Source of the DNA: JAZKAR01 sp040389065
GTDB lineage: Bacteria > Pseudomonadota > Gammaproteobacteria > Burkholderiales > Casimicrobiaceae
Direction: 5' to 3'
Length of the DNA stretch: 64,000 nucleotides
Assembly: GCA_040389065.1 (NCBI GenBank)
Contig: JAZKAR010000008.1
Location: 1 to 64,000, forward strand
Made by a program: the position numbers and the translations under genes. The stretch's first letter is position 1. Each line of letters opens with the position of its first letter. Of this stretch, positions 1 through 7,440 are shown piece after piece. The notes below the pieces were generated by a model. That model did no database searches, had not been told where the DNA came from, and saw only the letters and a program-made list of their open reading frames with translations.

Positions 1-43
1 AAGCACACTAACGCTCAAAATACACTTGCTTAAATTGGGAAGC

Positions 44-136
44 CCTTGTAGTTGGAGTTAACGGGCACCGGAGCGTAGCGTAGGGAACTAAGCCAGCGCA
101 GCTGGTTTAGTGTCCCGTTGAACGACTTGTTAGCGC
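44..136 (-). repeat. attC recombination site, array-distal (degenerate)
   Basis: Read on the minus strand this is an attC hairpin. It opens with CGCTAAC and a GTTCAACGGGAC arm and closes with GTGCCCGTTAACTCCAAC. It shares the central block GGCACCGGAGCG...GCGTAGGGAA with the site at 541-633, so the two belong to one attC family, as in sedentary chromosomal integrons. After the closing CCAAC, where a GTTRRRY core would be expected, the sequence reads TACAAGG. The outer core therefore seems lost, and the array may be broken here. Confidence 0.7.
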
Positions 137-522
137 TATTTAAGTGGCTTAAGTGTAGAGCCCATGATAGCCTGTGCTTTTGAGCTATTATCATCCGTTG
201 GCTCAAGCAAAAATTTTAGTGAAACTGGGTCAATAATGCCCCAGTTATCCAAGTCACGGCAACTCGATCCGCTGCAATAGGCTTGGTATACCAAAAGTTT
301 TTTACCAGATGGATTTGCTAAGCATGCCATGCTAAACCAGACATACTTATACTGACGAGTTACTGAAGCCCTAGCATTTTTGATTGTAAAGCTGACTGAC
401 TCATACCCCCATGGGCTTTTGCTACCATAAGCTATAGTAGCGGTAGCTCCTTCACAAATTAATGACTGTGCGTTGGTTACTGAAGAAAACATAACAAAGG
501 CTAAAAGAATCAAAATTCTCAT
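136..522 (-). CDS. Integron cassette gene: small exported protein of unknown function
   Basis: This cassette protein of about 128 residues starts at the ATG at 522, with a purine-rich AAGAAAG ribosome site a few bases upstream. A longer reading from 555 would start inside the attC site, so I reject it. The first 18 residues (MRILILLAFVMFSSVTNA) are a clear Sec signal peptide ending in an Ala-x-Ala-like site, so the protein should reach the periplasm or outside. The mature part has four cysteines (ICEG, ACLAN, YCSG, SCRD), enough for two disulfides. I recognise no family. The gene fills the cassette between two attC sites and reads away from the integrase, as expected for expression from an integron promoter. 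Confidence 0.75.
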   Translation of the reverse strand: MRILILLAFVMFSSVTNAQSLICEGATATIAYGSKSPWGYESVSFTIKNARASVTRQYKYVWFSMACLANPSGKKLLVYQAYCSGSSCRDLDNWGIIDPVSLKFLLEPTDDNSSKAQAIMGSTLKPLK

Positions 523-540
523 TTTCTTTTCTTTCTTAAG

Positions 541-633
541 CGCTAACGTTGGCATTAAGCGGCACCGGAGCGCACGCGTAGGGAATTTTACACGCGCAGC
601 GGGTAAAATGTCCGCTTGAATAACTTGTTATAA
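541..633 (-). repeat. attC recombination site (intact)
   Basis: The minus strand reads TTATAACAAG-TTATTCAAGCGGAC ... GTGCCGCTTAA-TGCCAAC-GTTAGCG. This is the standard order R'', L'', L', R' of an attC site with the two imperfect arms (AAGCGG/CCGCTT) able to fold into a hairpin. The terminal GTTAGCG core joins directly to the leader of the cassette gene that starts at 522. It ends the intI-proximal cassette. Confidence 0.85.
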
Positions 634-1148
634 AAAAGGTGGAGCATTACCTGTTTATACCATGAGAAATGGTTGGGGAAAACAGGGGTGAATGTTTAAA
701 TAATATTGATGTTGCATGAAACCTTAAGATTGAAGAGTTTGAGTAAGCAAATTAGTTGATTTAAAGCGTGCCCCGATGCGTGATAACCAGAAACCTAAAC
801 AACGCTCTCAGGCAGGTGCAGACTCAAGGGCACAGAGTAGCAGATAAAGCTAAATAAACGGAGCCACGATCTTAAAGCGTTAAATAAGATGCTAACGCTA
901 CTAAAGATGACGTGGAGTGTTTGAGTGAACAGAAATTTAATTGCTACGTGTCACGATGTTTGAAGCCCAGTGATATGAACGGCGCTCTCACCAGGGTTCA
1001 GACTTAAGGGCTTTGAGTAGCAGACAAAGCTAAATAGACTGAGCCACGATTTTAAAGAGCATGAAATGGTTTTTAAAGTAAAAAACTAAGAGCGTTGCTG
1101 AAAATAAAAAGAGATTTTTAGATTGCAAACCAATGTTTTATATATGGA
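634..1148 (-). other. intI-proximal non-coding integron cassette
   Basis: The roughly 515 bases between the putative attI core and the first attC site hold no open reading frame above about 60 codons on either strand. Instead they carry a tandem duplication of about 175 bases (described separately) and a small hairpin AGCGTTA...TAACGCT near 878-900. By position this is the first cassette, the place of strongest expression in an integron. A cassette without a protein gene may supply an RNA, a promoter or a regulatory site. I infer this from position and structure only. Confidence 0.55.
764..1058. repeat. Two direct copies of a ~115-base element, candidate structured RNA
   Basis: The copies lie at about 764-880 and 943-1058. 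Both share the blocks CGCTCTCA, GCAGACTYAAGGGC or close variants, AGTAGCAGAYAAAGCTAAAT and GAGCCACGAT, with many substitutions between them. Weaker similarity extends upstream (TTTGAGTRA), giving a period near 177. Copy 2 can form GCTTTG-AGTAGCAGA-CAAAGC. The AGTAGCAGA loop and the flanking GAGCCACGAT are the best-kept parts. I could not match it to a known RNA family. Confidence 0.5.
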
Positions 1149-1216
1149 TTATAACGTTAAATATACACCTAAAATGTCTTATAAAACATGCCTATAAAAG
1201 CTGTTTTAGGTGTATA
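1149..1216. promoter_or_regulatory. Putative attI site and 13-bp inverted repeat upstream of intI
   Basis: On the minus strand AAC-GTTATAA at about 1149-1158 matches an integron core where cassettes would join, and the next cassette's attC also begins with a TATAAC element. Next to it is a perfect 13-base inverted repeat (TATACACCTAAAA at 1162-1174 and TTTTAGGTGTATA at 1204-1216) separated by 29 bases. It lies between the cassettes and the integrase start, where attI integrase-binding sites and intI regulation are normally found. Confidence 0.45.
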
Positions 1217-1253
1217 ATCTGATCTACTAAATACAGTAAATAACTAAAAAACC

Positions 1254-1293
1254 AAAGAATTTTAGCATGGCTTATATTTTATGCACACCAATA
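1254..1293. repeat. Direct repeat spanning the intI start, copy 1
   Basis: AAAGAATTTTAGCAT followed by a TATTTTATGCACACCAATAG-like stretch recurs at 2679-2722 in the same orientation, with the first 15 bases identical. Copy 1 contains the intI start codon, so copy 2 looks like a decayed second intI 5' end. The two copies bracket intI plus the DUF3144 gene. Confidence 0.6.
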
Positions 1294-2261
1294 GCGCACC
1301 TGCTCCTAAGTTTCTTGATGTAGTTCGTAATACCCTTCGAGCTAGACACTATAGTATTCGTACTGAAACACAATATATTCAATGGATTAAGCGGTACATT
1401 CTTTTCCATGGCAAACAGCATCCTAAAGATTTAAGTGCAGCTCATCTTGAGGCTTTTTTAACACATCTTGCTGTTGAGGGAAATGTTTCTGCTTCTACTC
1501 AAAATCAGGCACTTTCAGCTATTTTATTTGTCTATCGTGAAATTTTAAAAATAGATTTGCCTTGGCTTGAGAAAGTGATTCGCGCCAAAAAACCGCAACG
1601 CTTACCCGTGGTATTAAACCGAGGTGAAGTGCAGGAAGTGTTAGCAAATATGGAGGGTGTTTATTTATTGATGGCGAAATTGATGTATGGCACGGGTATG
1701 CGCTTAATGGAGTGTGTACGATTGCGTATAAAAGATATCGATTTTGTTCGGCGCGAAATTGTGATTCGTGATGGTAAAGGCGCTAAAGATAGAATAACGA
1801 TGTTGCCTGAAGTGTTAGTATTAAGCTTAAAAGAGCATCTTCTTGGGCGAAAAAAACTATATGAAAATGATCTACAGCAAAACCAAGTAAGTGTTTATCT
1901 GCCTTATGCTTTAGCTAAAAAATATTTGCATGCAGCCACCGAGTGGTGTTGGCAATATATTTTTGTTGCTAAGTCACTTTCGTCTGATCCGCGCTCAGGT
2001 GAAATTCGGCGGCACCATATTGATGAAAAGTTATTGCAGCGTGCGATGAAAAAAGCTGTACAGCTAGCGCATATTGCGAAACCTGCTACACCGCATACAT
2101 TGCGGCATTCATTTGCAACGCATTTACTGGAAGCAGGGTATGACATACGCACCATACAAGCATTACTTGGGCATTCTGATGTGAGTACTACGATGATTTA
2201 TACGCATGTATTAAATCGAGGCGGGCAGGGGGTACGAAGCCCTTTAGATGGCTTGCATTAA
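1281..2261 (+). CDS. intI: Integron integrase (tyrosine recombinase)
   Basis: Site-specific tyrosine recombinase that inserts and excises gene cassettes at attC and attI. The 326 residues hold an N-terminal SAM-like DNA-binding domain (about 10-95) and a catalytic domain with Arg141 (GTGMRLMECVRLR), His272-x-x-Arg275 (HTLRHSF), His298 (LGHSD) and nucleophile Tyr307. The stretch around 216-250 (AATEWCWQYIF...SDPRSGEIRRHH) is the extra helix region that marks integron integrases and separates them from XerC/XerD. Length is normal and I see no frameshift, so it looks active. It is divergent from the cassettes to its left, the usual integron layout. The ATG at 1281 is in frame with the conserved start; an ATG at 1267 is out of frame. 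Confidence 0.93.
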   Translation: MHTNSAPAPKFLDVVRNTLRARHYSIRTETQYIQWIKRYILFHGKQHPKDLSAAHLEAFLTHLAVEGNVSASTQNQALSAILFVYREILKIDLPWLEKVIRAKKPQRLPVVLNRGEVQEVLANMEGVYLLMAKLMYGTGMRLMECVRLRIKDIDFVRREIVIRDGKGAKDRITMLPEVLVLSLKEHLLGRKKLYENDLQQNQVSVYLPYALAKKYLHAATEWCWQYIFVAKSLSSDPRSGEIRRHHIDEKLLQRAMKKAVQLAHIAKPATPHTLRHSFATHLLEAGYDIRTIQALLGHSDVSTTMIYTHVLNRGGQGVRSPLDGLH

Positions 2262-2278
2262 ATAGATATCGTCATGCC

Positions 2279-2605
2279 CTAATGTTGAATTAGTTTCTTG
2301 CGATGATAAGCTATTCTTTTAAAACGAGAAATTTTTAAGAGAATTGGGCTAAGTTCTTCACTGTTATCTCTAAACATTTTTTCATATTGCTTGCTGAAAA
2401 ACAATACAGTCGCATCATCAATAGGTTCATTTAGATCAGCCTGCTCAACTAGCCAGTTATACGTGTTATAGCGCGCTGCGGCATACATCAAGACATTGCT
2501 AACAAAAGAGCGAGGCCATTGTGTATTAAGATCATTTGCTAAATGAATAAATTTATCGACTACATCATAAAACTCGTTAAAAGTTTCGTTTTCCGTTTCG
2601 GGCAT
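2279..2605 (-). CDS. DUF3144 family protein
   Basis: Small soluble acidic protein of 108 residues matching, from memory, the DUF3144 family of proteobacteria, whose function is unknown. The pattern FIHLANDLN...FVSNVLMYAAARYNTYNWL is the family core. The start is supported by an AGG about 6 bases before the ATG. It converges on intI with only 17 bases between stops, so both probably share or lack a terminator there. It sits between two direct repeats that bracket the integrase, so it may have moved with the integron or been caught in a duplication. Confidence 0.6.
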   Translation of the reverse strand: MPETENETFNEFYDVVDKFIHLANDLNTQWPRSFVSNVLMYAAARYNTYNWLVEQADLNEPIDDATVLFFSKQYEKMFRDNSEELSPILLKISRFKRIAYHRKKLIQH

Positions 2606-2678
2606 GGTAAACCTGATAATTAAGTGTGTAACTAAAATGTTTTAAAAATCATATGCATATAAAAGTGATTTGATAGTT

Positions 2679-2722
2679 AAAGAATTTTAGCATAGTCGCT
2701 ATTTTATTCACACAAATAATAG
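2679..2722. repeat. Direct repeat resembling the intI start, copy 2
   Basis: Same orientation as 1254-1293. It begins with the identical 15-mer AAAGAATTTTAGCAT and continues with a diverged TTTTATTCACACAAATAATAG, in which the ATG of intI reads ATT. It lies upstream of the DUF3144 gene and downstream of nothing that explains it. Confidence 0.55.
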
Positions 2723-2757
2723 TTTACCCGTTTAAAATGAAGGGTACTTAACGTTAG

Positions 2758-4023
2758 TTATTTTGACCCTGCTTTCCAGTTCAATCCCCATTGGTATGTT
2801 TGATCAAGGGTATGATGATTACTGGTGTAATGCATAAGGCGTGAAACGCGTAAAGCACCCCCTACGTTTTCTAATAAAACCATTCCGCACATATTTAAAT
2901 TTCGTGAATCTTCGGTGAGTTGAATTTCAATATTGGGTTCATTGGGTACAAACAACGTAACGTTAGCATCGGTAGCTGCCCAATTCGGTACGCCTTCATA
3001 AATAAAAGCATAAACCAAAACACGTTTGATGGCTGCCCAATGTTGTCCATTGATATGTAACCATTCGCCATCTTGATTGCTGCCGCTACGATCATCGCCC
3101 AAAAGTTGAATATAAGGTGGATTGCTAAGGCTGCCATACGTATTGCCTAAAGCTTGCACAGCGCCTTTACGACCATCATTAAGTTCATATAAGCATCCTA
3201 AATCAAGATCAATGGAAGATGATTTAGTTAAAAGCGAACTTAAAAAACCTTTTGGTTTGGTGCCATGCTGATTCCAATTGAGGTTGATTTTTACCTCACC
3301 GAAACCTTGTGAGCGTTTATTGAGATCAACAGAAGGGCGTGCCTTATCAAGCGTAATTTTTGAGAGAGATACTTTTGGGGTTGATGGAGCAGAAGTAAGG
3401 GGAGATGCATTGGCAGTTGCAGCAACAGGTTTTTTTTCAATATTGATAGAGGAACTGGAAGGAGTATCTTGAGATATTATTTTTGCGGGTTGTTTGTCTT
3501 CAGGTAACAAGGTTAAGCCAAAATGACTAAACAGGGGTTCTAGCCCTCCTGCAAATCCTTGTGCAACGTTACGAAATTTCCAAGTAGCCTGGCGCAAATA
3601 AAACTCACCAAGAATAAGTGATGATACGCCAAGATTTTCTGGGGTAAAAACGGCTTCTAATAATGCTTGATTAGTATGTGCATCTTGAATCGTAAGTTTT
3701 AATTCCTGAAAAACGTTAAGTTCCCTAGTTTGATCAAAGCTCGCAAGCGTAATAACTACTTTTTCAATACCTGTTTCAAGTTTAGTAAGATCAATATCAA
3801 ATGTACGTTGTGAGGCATCAAAGCGGATGGCAGATGAGGTTGTTTGAGGATTATGTGCAGAAATGCGGTCAGAGCGGCCATTAACTTTTGCGCTGGAAGT
3901 GAGCAAAAAAGCAGAGATATCGAAGGATTGAGAATCTAATGGAATTCCCGTGCTTTGAAAGGTAAGTTTAAGCGCCAAACGTTCAAGAGCCGCGTTAGCA
4001 CCAGGAGATAATGTTAATGGCAT
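2758..4023 (-). CDS. terA: TerA-like tellurium/stress resistance protein (TerD-domain)
   Basis: Protein of about 421 residues with a TerD-type domain in the first 165 residues and a second, TerA-like domain near 215-420, separated by a Ser/Thr/Pro/Ala-rich linker. Diagnostic strings are DISAFLL, then GEFYLRQATWKFRNVAQGFAGGL, and in the second half IDLDLGCLYEL and GCLYELNDGRKGAVQALG. Ter proteins are calcium-binding cytoplasmic proteins linked to tellurite, phage and colicin tolerance; their exact mechanism is unsettled. The start at 4023 is chosen because AAAGGA lies 7 bases upstream. The usual terZABCDE partners are absent, so the gene is an orphan here and its role may differ from tellurite resistance. 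Confidence 0.72.
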   Translation of the reverse strand: MPLTLSPGANAALERLALKLTFQSTGIPLDSQSFDISAFLLTSSAKVNGRSDRISAHNPQTTSSAIRFDASQRTFDIDLTKLETGIEKVVITLASFDQTRELNVFQELKLTIQDAHTNQALLEAVFTPENLGVSSLILGEFYLRQATWKFRNVAQGFAGGLEPLFSHFGLTLLPEDKQPAKIISQDTPSSSSINIEKKPVAATANASPLTSAPSTPKVSLSKITLDKARPSVDLNKRSQGFGEVKINLNWNQHGTKPKGFLSSLLTKSSSIDLDLGCLYELNDGRKGAVQALGNTYGSLSNPPYIQLLGDDRSGSNQDGEWLHINGQHWAAIKRVLVYAFIYEGVPNWAATDANVTLFVPNEPNIEIQLTEDSRNLNMCGMVLLENVGGALRVSRLMHYTSNHHTLDQTYQWGLNWKAGSK

Positions 4024-4122
4024 CGTTATTCCTTTCAATTATAGCTATCATTTATCACTAATTTATCTCTAGCTCAATGCAATCATGAAGCAGGCCTCCC
4101 ACGTTTCCACAAGAGGCTTTTC

Positions 4123-4152
4123 ATAAAACAAGCTTCCGACCAAGCCGGAGGC
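4123..4152 (-). terminator. Rho-independent terminator after lysS
   Basis: On the minus strand GCCTCCG-loop-CGGAAGC (one mismatch) is followed by TTGTTTTAT. It lies about 20 bases past the lysS stop and before the TerA gene. Confidence 0.6.
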
Positions 4153-4170
4153 TATTTGTGGAGGTTATTT

Positions 4171-5679
4171 TTACACCCCGGTTTCATGCCGCATATGTGG
4201 AAATAAAATAACATCACGAATGCTGGCACTGTTTGTTAAAAGCATCACCAAACGATCAATGCCGATACCTTCGCCTGCTGTTGGTGGCAATCCATATTCT
4301 AATGCGCGTACAAAATCTGCATCATAATGCATGGCTTCATCGTCACCCGCTGATTTTTGCTTCATCTGTTCATGAAAGCGCTCAGCTTGGTCTTCAGCAT
4401 CATTTAACTCTGAAAAACCATTGGCGAGTTCGCGGCCTGCAACAAACAGCTCGAAGCGATCTGTAATTGCTGGGTTGGCATCATTTCTACGGGCTAGCGG
4501 CGAAACTTCCCAGGGGTAATCAACAATGAAGGTAGGCTGAATCAATTGATGCTCTGTAGAGGCTTCAAACAAAGCAAGGTGTAATGCCCCTAAGCTTTGG
4601 CTAGTAGGCAGTTTTTCACCTGCCGCTTTAATATTTTCAATTAGAAACGCCGGGGTATCGAGATCCGCTAGCGACCAGTGAGGCTGGTAAGCATGAATAG
4701 CTTCGGCAAGCGTAAAGCGTGCAAAAGGTTTTCCAATATCAATGGTATGGCCTTGGTATTCAACAGAGGTGGTTCCTAAAACATCTTGGCTAAGTTTTCG
4801 AATTAATGTTTCGGTTAAATCCATCATGTACCGATAGTCGCGATACGCTTCATAAAACTCGATCATCGTAAATTCAGGATTATGGCGTGTGGAAAGGCCT
4901 TCATTACGAAAATTACGATTGATTTCAAATACTTTTTCTACACCGCCCACAACAAGTCGCTTTAAATACAACTCAGGCGCAATGCGTAAATATAAAGACA
5001 TATCAAGCGCATTATGATGGGTGATAAAAGGTTTAGCCGAAGCTCCACCAGGAATCACATGCATCATGGGAGTTTCAACTTCTAGGTAGCCTTTTTCAAC
5101 AAAAAACTGCCGAATACCCTGAATGATTTGTGAGCGAATACGAAAAACCCGTTGGGTTTCAGGATTCGTCATTAAATCAAGGTAACGCTGGCGGTATTTT
5201 TGTTCAGTATCTTGCAGTCCGTGAAATTTTTCAGGAAGAGGGCGTAATGATTTCGTGAGTAGCTCGATGCTTGCAGCTTTAACAGATAGCTCGCCAGTTT
5301 TAGTAATAAAGAGCTGCCCTTTAACGCCAATAATATCGCCTAAATCCCAATGCTTAAAGGCTTCGTAGATATCGTCGCCGATACGGTCTTTTTGGATATA
5401 AACTTGAATACGGCCTTCCATATCTTGTAAGGTAGCAAAACTGGCCTTGCCCATCACGCGTTTAAGCATGATGCGCCCGGCAATGCTAACGTCAACAGTT
5501 TCGGTTTCCAGACGTTCACTAGAGTAATCGCCGTACTGCTGATGAATAGAGCCGCTGAAATGCTCGCGGTTAAAATGATTAGGAAATGTAAAGCCATTTC
5601 CTCTTAATGCTGATAACTTTGAACGACGCTCCGCAATCAGGCTGTTTTCATCAATGGGGGCGGTGGTGCTAATATCCAT
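4171..5679 (-). CDS. lysS: Lysine--tRNA ligase (class II)
   Basis: Charges tRNA-Lys with lysine in the cytoplasm. The 502-residue protein has an OB-fold anticodon-binding domain (about 45-165) and a class II catalytic domain with motif 2 (FRNEGLSTRHNPEFTMIEF) and motif 3 (GEGIGIDRLVMLL) near the C-terminus. Length is normal for bacterial LysS. I place the start at 5679 (MDISTTAPIDE) rather than at 5715, because the longer form adds an unconserved hydrophobic stretch and would overlap the leader of the divergent protease gene. A 35-base gap then separates the two starts. The common prfB neighbour is not present. Confidence 0.95.
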   Translation of the reverse strand: MDISTTAPIDENSLIAERRSKLSALRGNGFTFPNHFNREHFSGSIHQQYGDYSSERLETETVDVSIAGRIMLKRVMGKASFATLQDMEGRIQVYIQKDRIGDDIYEAFKHWDLGDIIGVKGQLFITKTGELSVKAASIELLTKSLRPLPEKFHGLQDTEQKYRQRYLDLMTNPETQRVFRIRSQIIQGIRQFFVEKGYLEVETPMMHVIPGGASAKPFITHHNALDMSLYLRIAPELYLKRLVVGGVEKVFEINRNFRNEGLSTRHNPEFTMIEFYEAYRDYRYMMDLTETLIRKLSQDVLGTTSVEYQGHTIDIGKPFARFTLAEAIHAYQPHWSLADLDTPAFLIENIKAAGEKLPTSQSLGALHLALFEASTEHQLIQPTFIVDYPWEVSPLARRNDANPAITDRFELFVAGRELANGFSELNDAEDQAERFHEQMKQKSAGDDEAMHYDADFVRALEYGLPPTAGEGIGIDRLVMLLTNSASIRDVILFPHMRHETGV

Positions 5680-5714
5680 GCTTAATAATCCAGAAAATGA
5701 TAAGGATGCTCTCA

Positions 5715-7343
5715 ATGTCCAGCATTTTACCTGATGTAGCTATTTCTCTGCCAAGAGCATCCATAGTTTATTGTCAAAAAAAACAAATTAAAAAAAATCT
5801 AGTGTTCAATGCGGTAGTTGCAGCAACGCTTTTAGCGTGTTTGAGCGGCTCTTCGTCTGCGCAAGAAAATGGTTTACTTCCGCCTAAAACGCTGCCGCTT
5901 TCAAGCATTACAGGTGCGCCAATTTCAAGCACATCAACATCTTCATCAAAAACCAAACAACCACAAACCGTACTTAACCCTTTAAATACCACAGTAATGG
6001 GTGATAGTGTTGAAGCTACTCTCCCTTGGGTAGAAGAAGTGGCAATGGGAGAAAAGGTATTTTATGAGTTTCGACAAAACGGTTTATGGCTTGATGATCC
6101 CGAAATCGATACGTATTTACAAAGTATCGTTGATAAATTGCGTCCGCGAAATGGGGTATGGGCGACACGAAGCATTCGTGCAAAAGCAGTAAATGATAAC
6201 GCAATAAATGCGTTTGCCTTGCCTGGTGGAATGATTGGGGTAAATATCGGTTTGATTCGCCGTGTTGATTCAGAGTCTGAGTTAGCATCTGTATTAGCGC
6301 ATGAAATTTCGCATGTGACGCAACGGCATGTGGTTCGCATGATGGAATCACAGCCTAATCAGCTGCTATGGCTATTAGGCGGGGTGTTACTAGCCGCTAT
6401 CAGTGCGCGCGCAGGCAATGGCGATGCTGCGCAAGGTGCCATTATGGCAGGTTCAGCAGGTGGCGCTCAACAGCAGCTTGCCTTTACTCAAAGCTTTGAG
6501 CGAGAAGCAGATGCAATTGGGTTAGAGCGCTTGGAAAACAGTAAGTTTGATCCTTCTGCCATGTACACCATGTTACGTAGCTTGCAACGGCAAATTCATG
6601 GCAATCAGTTGCCCCCGTATTTACGCACTCACCCTTTAGAATCAGAGCGGATGGCTCTTATTGAAGGGCGTTTAAAAGAGGTTCCTTATAAACAATATCT
6701 GAGTTCTTATGATTTTTTTCTAGTACGAGCCTTAGCTTCAAGCTACAACGATTCGGCTGAAACGGCGATTGAACGGCAAAAGAAATTATTTGAAACCGGG
6801 CAGTATCAAAATGCATTTTCTGCGCGTTATGCCTGGGCAGCAGCTTTAGTTCGAGCAGACCATTATGCAGAAGCTGAAAAAGTGATAGAGCCTTTGTATT
6901 CGCCAAAAGCGCACCCTATGGTGCTATCGCTGTATGGCTTAGCGTTAGCAAAACAAAAAAAATATGAGTCTGCTTTGTCTGTCTACCAATCTGCTTTAGG
7001 GCTGTGGCCTGATAATCAACAGCTAGCGCATGATTATGCTGAAGCGTTATGGGCATCAGGGCGTGCCGATAAAGCACTTAAATTTTTGCAGGAAACTTTT
7101 CGGCGCATGCCAAATTTTACGCAAGCAATGAAATTAGCCTCAGAATGTGCTGCAAGTTTAGGCAAGAAAAGTGAACAATATCGTTACGACGCGCTTTATC
7201 TCGGTTATCATCTAGCACAGTGGCGACCCGCTGTTGAGCGTATGCAATGGGCACTTGATGCTGCAACAACATGGCAAGAGCGGGCAGAGCTACAAAGCCT
7301 TCAAAAAAAATTAAAGCAGCGCAGTAAGGAGTCTAAATCGTAA
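5715..7343 (+). CDS. bepA: Periplasmic M48 metalloprotease with TPR domain, BepA-like
   Basis: Likely a BepA/YfgC-type protease that assists or clears outer-membrane beta-barrel proteins with the Bam complex. A hydrophobic export segment (about residues 30-48, FNAVVAATLLACLSGSSSA) follows a long basic N-terminus. The M48 zinc site HEISH lies at about 196-200, with the third ligand in FEREADAIGLERL, and a TPR-rich C-terminal half starts near residue 330. The start at 5715 is preferred because AAGGA sits 8 bases before it; ATGs at 5697 and 5706 are alternatives. Length (542) is slightly above E. coli BepA (487), owing to a Ser/Thr/Pro linker after the signal. It is followed after 97 bases by mltG. 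Confidence 0.85.
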   Translation: MSSILPDVAISLPRASIVYCQKKQIKKNLVFNAVVAATLLACLSGSSSAQENGLLPPKTLPLSSITGAPISSTSTSSSKTKQPQTVLNPLNTTVMGDSVEATLPWVEEVAMGEKVFYEFRQNGLWLDDPEIDTYLQSIVDKLRPRNGVWATRSIRAKAVNDNAINAFALPGGMIGVNIGLIRRVDSESELASVLAHEISHVTQRHVVRMMESQPNQLLWLLGGVLLAAISARAGNGDAAQGAIMAGSAGGAQQQLAFTQSFEREADAIGLERLENSKFDPSAMYTMLRSLQRQIHGNQLPPYLRTHPLESERMALIEGRLKEVPYKQYLSSYDFFLVRALASSYNDSAETAIERQKKLFETGQYQNAFSARYAWAAALVRADHYAEAEKVIEPLYSPKAHPMVLSLYGLALAKQKKYESALSVYQSALGLWPDNQQLAHDYAEALWASGRADKALKFLQETFRRMPNFTQAMKLASECAASLGKKSEQYRYDALYLGYHLAQWRPAVERMQWALDAATTWQERAELQSLQKKLKQRSKESKS

Positions 7344-7367
7344 GAATAGTAAGAAGCACATTTGCCA

Positions 7368-7393
7368 TTACTGGCCTTTACTGATCCTTACTG
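7368..7393 (+). repeat. Three TTACTG hexamers with exact 10-bp period
   Basis: TTACTGGCCT, TTACTGATCC and TTACTGCCTT follow one another between bepA and mltG, placing three TTACTG motifs on one face of the helix about 50-75 bases before mltG. A T-run (CTTTATTTTTT) follows. It may be a binding-site cluster or chance. Confidence 0.35.
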
Positions 7394-7440
7394 CCTTTAT
7401 TTTTTGAAATTTCTTTGACGAATGAGGAAGATTCTTTCTG

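Noticed and set aside
764..1058. CRISPR array
   Set aside because: Only two long, diverged copies with a period near 177 bases; no short identical repeats with unique spacers and no cas genes.
1219..1236. Possible LexA/SOS box upstream of intI (CTG...CAG)
   Set aside because: The half-sites are separated by 12 bases instead of the 10 expected, and the interior is not the usual alternating AT pattern.
1904..2155. 83-codon frame on the minus strand inside intI
   Set aside because: It lies wholly within a well-conserved integrase gene and has no ribosome site or domain.
5679..5715. Longer LysS start overlapping the BepA-like gene
   Set aside because: Adds 12 unconserved residues and would overlap the divergent gene's ribosome site; the family normally starts nearer the ATG at 5679.
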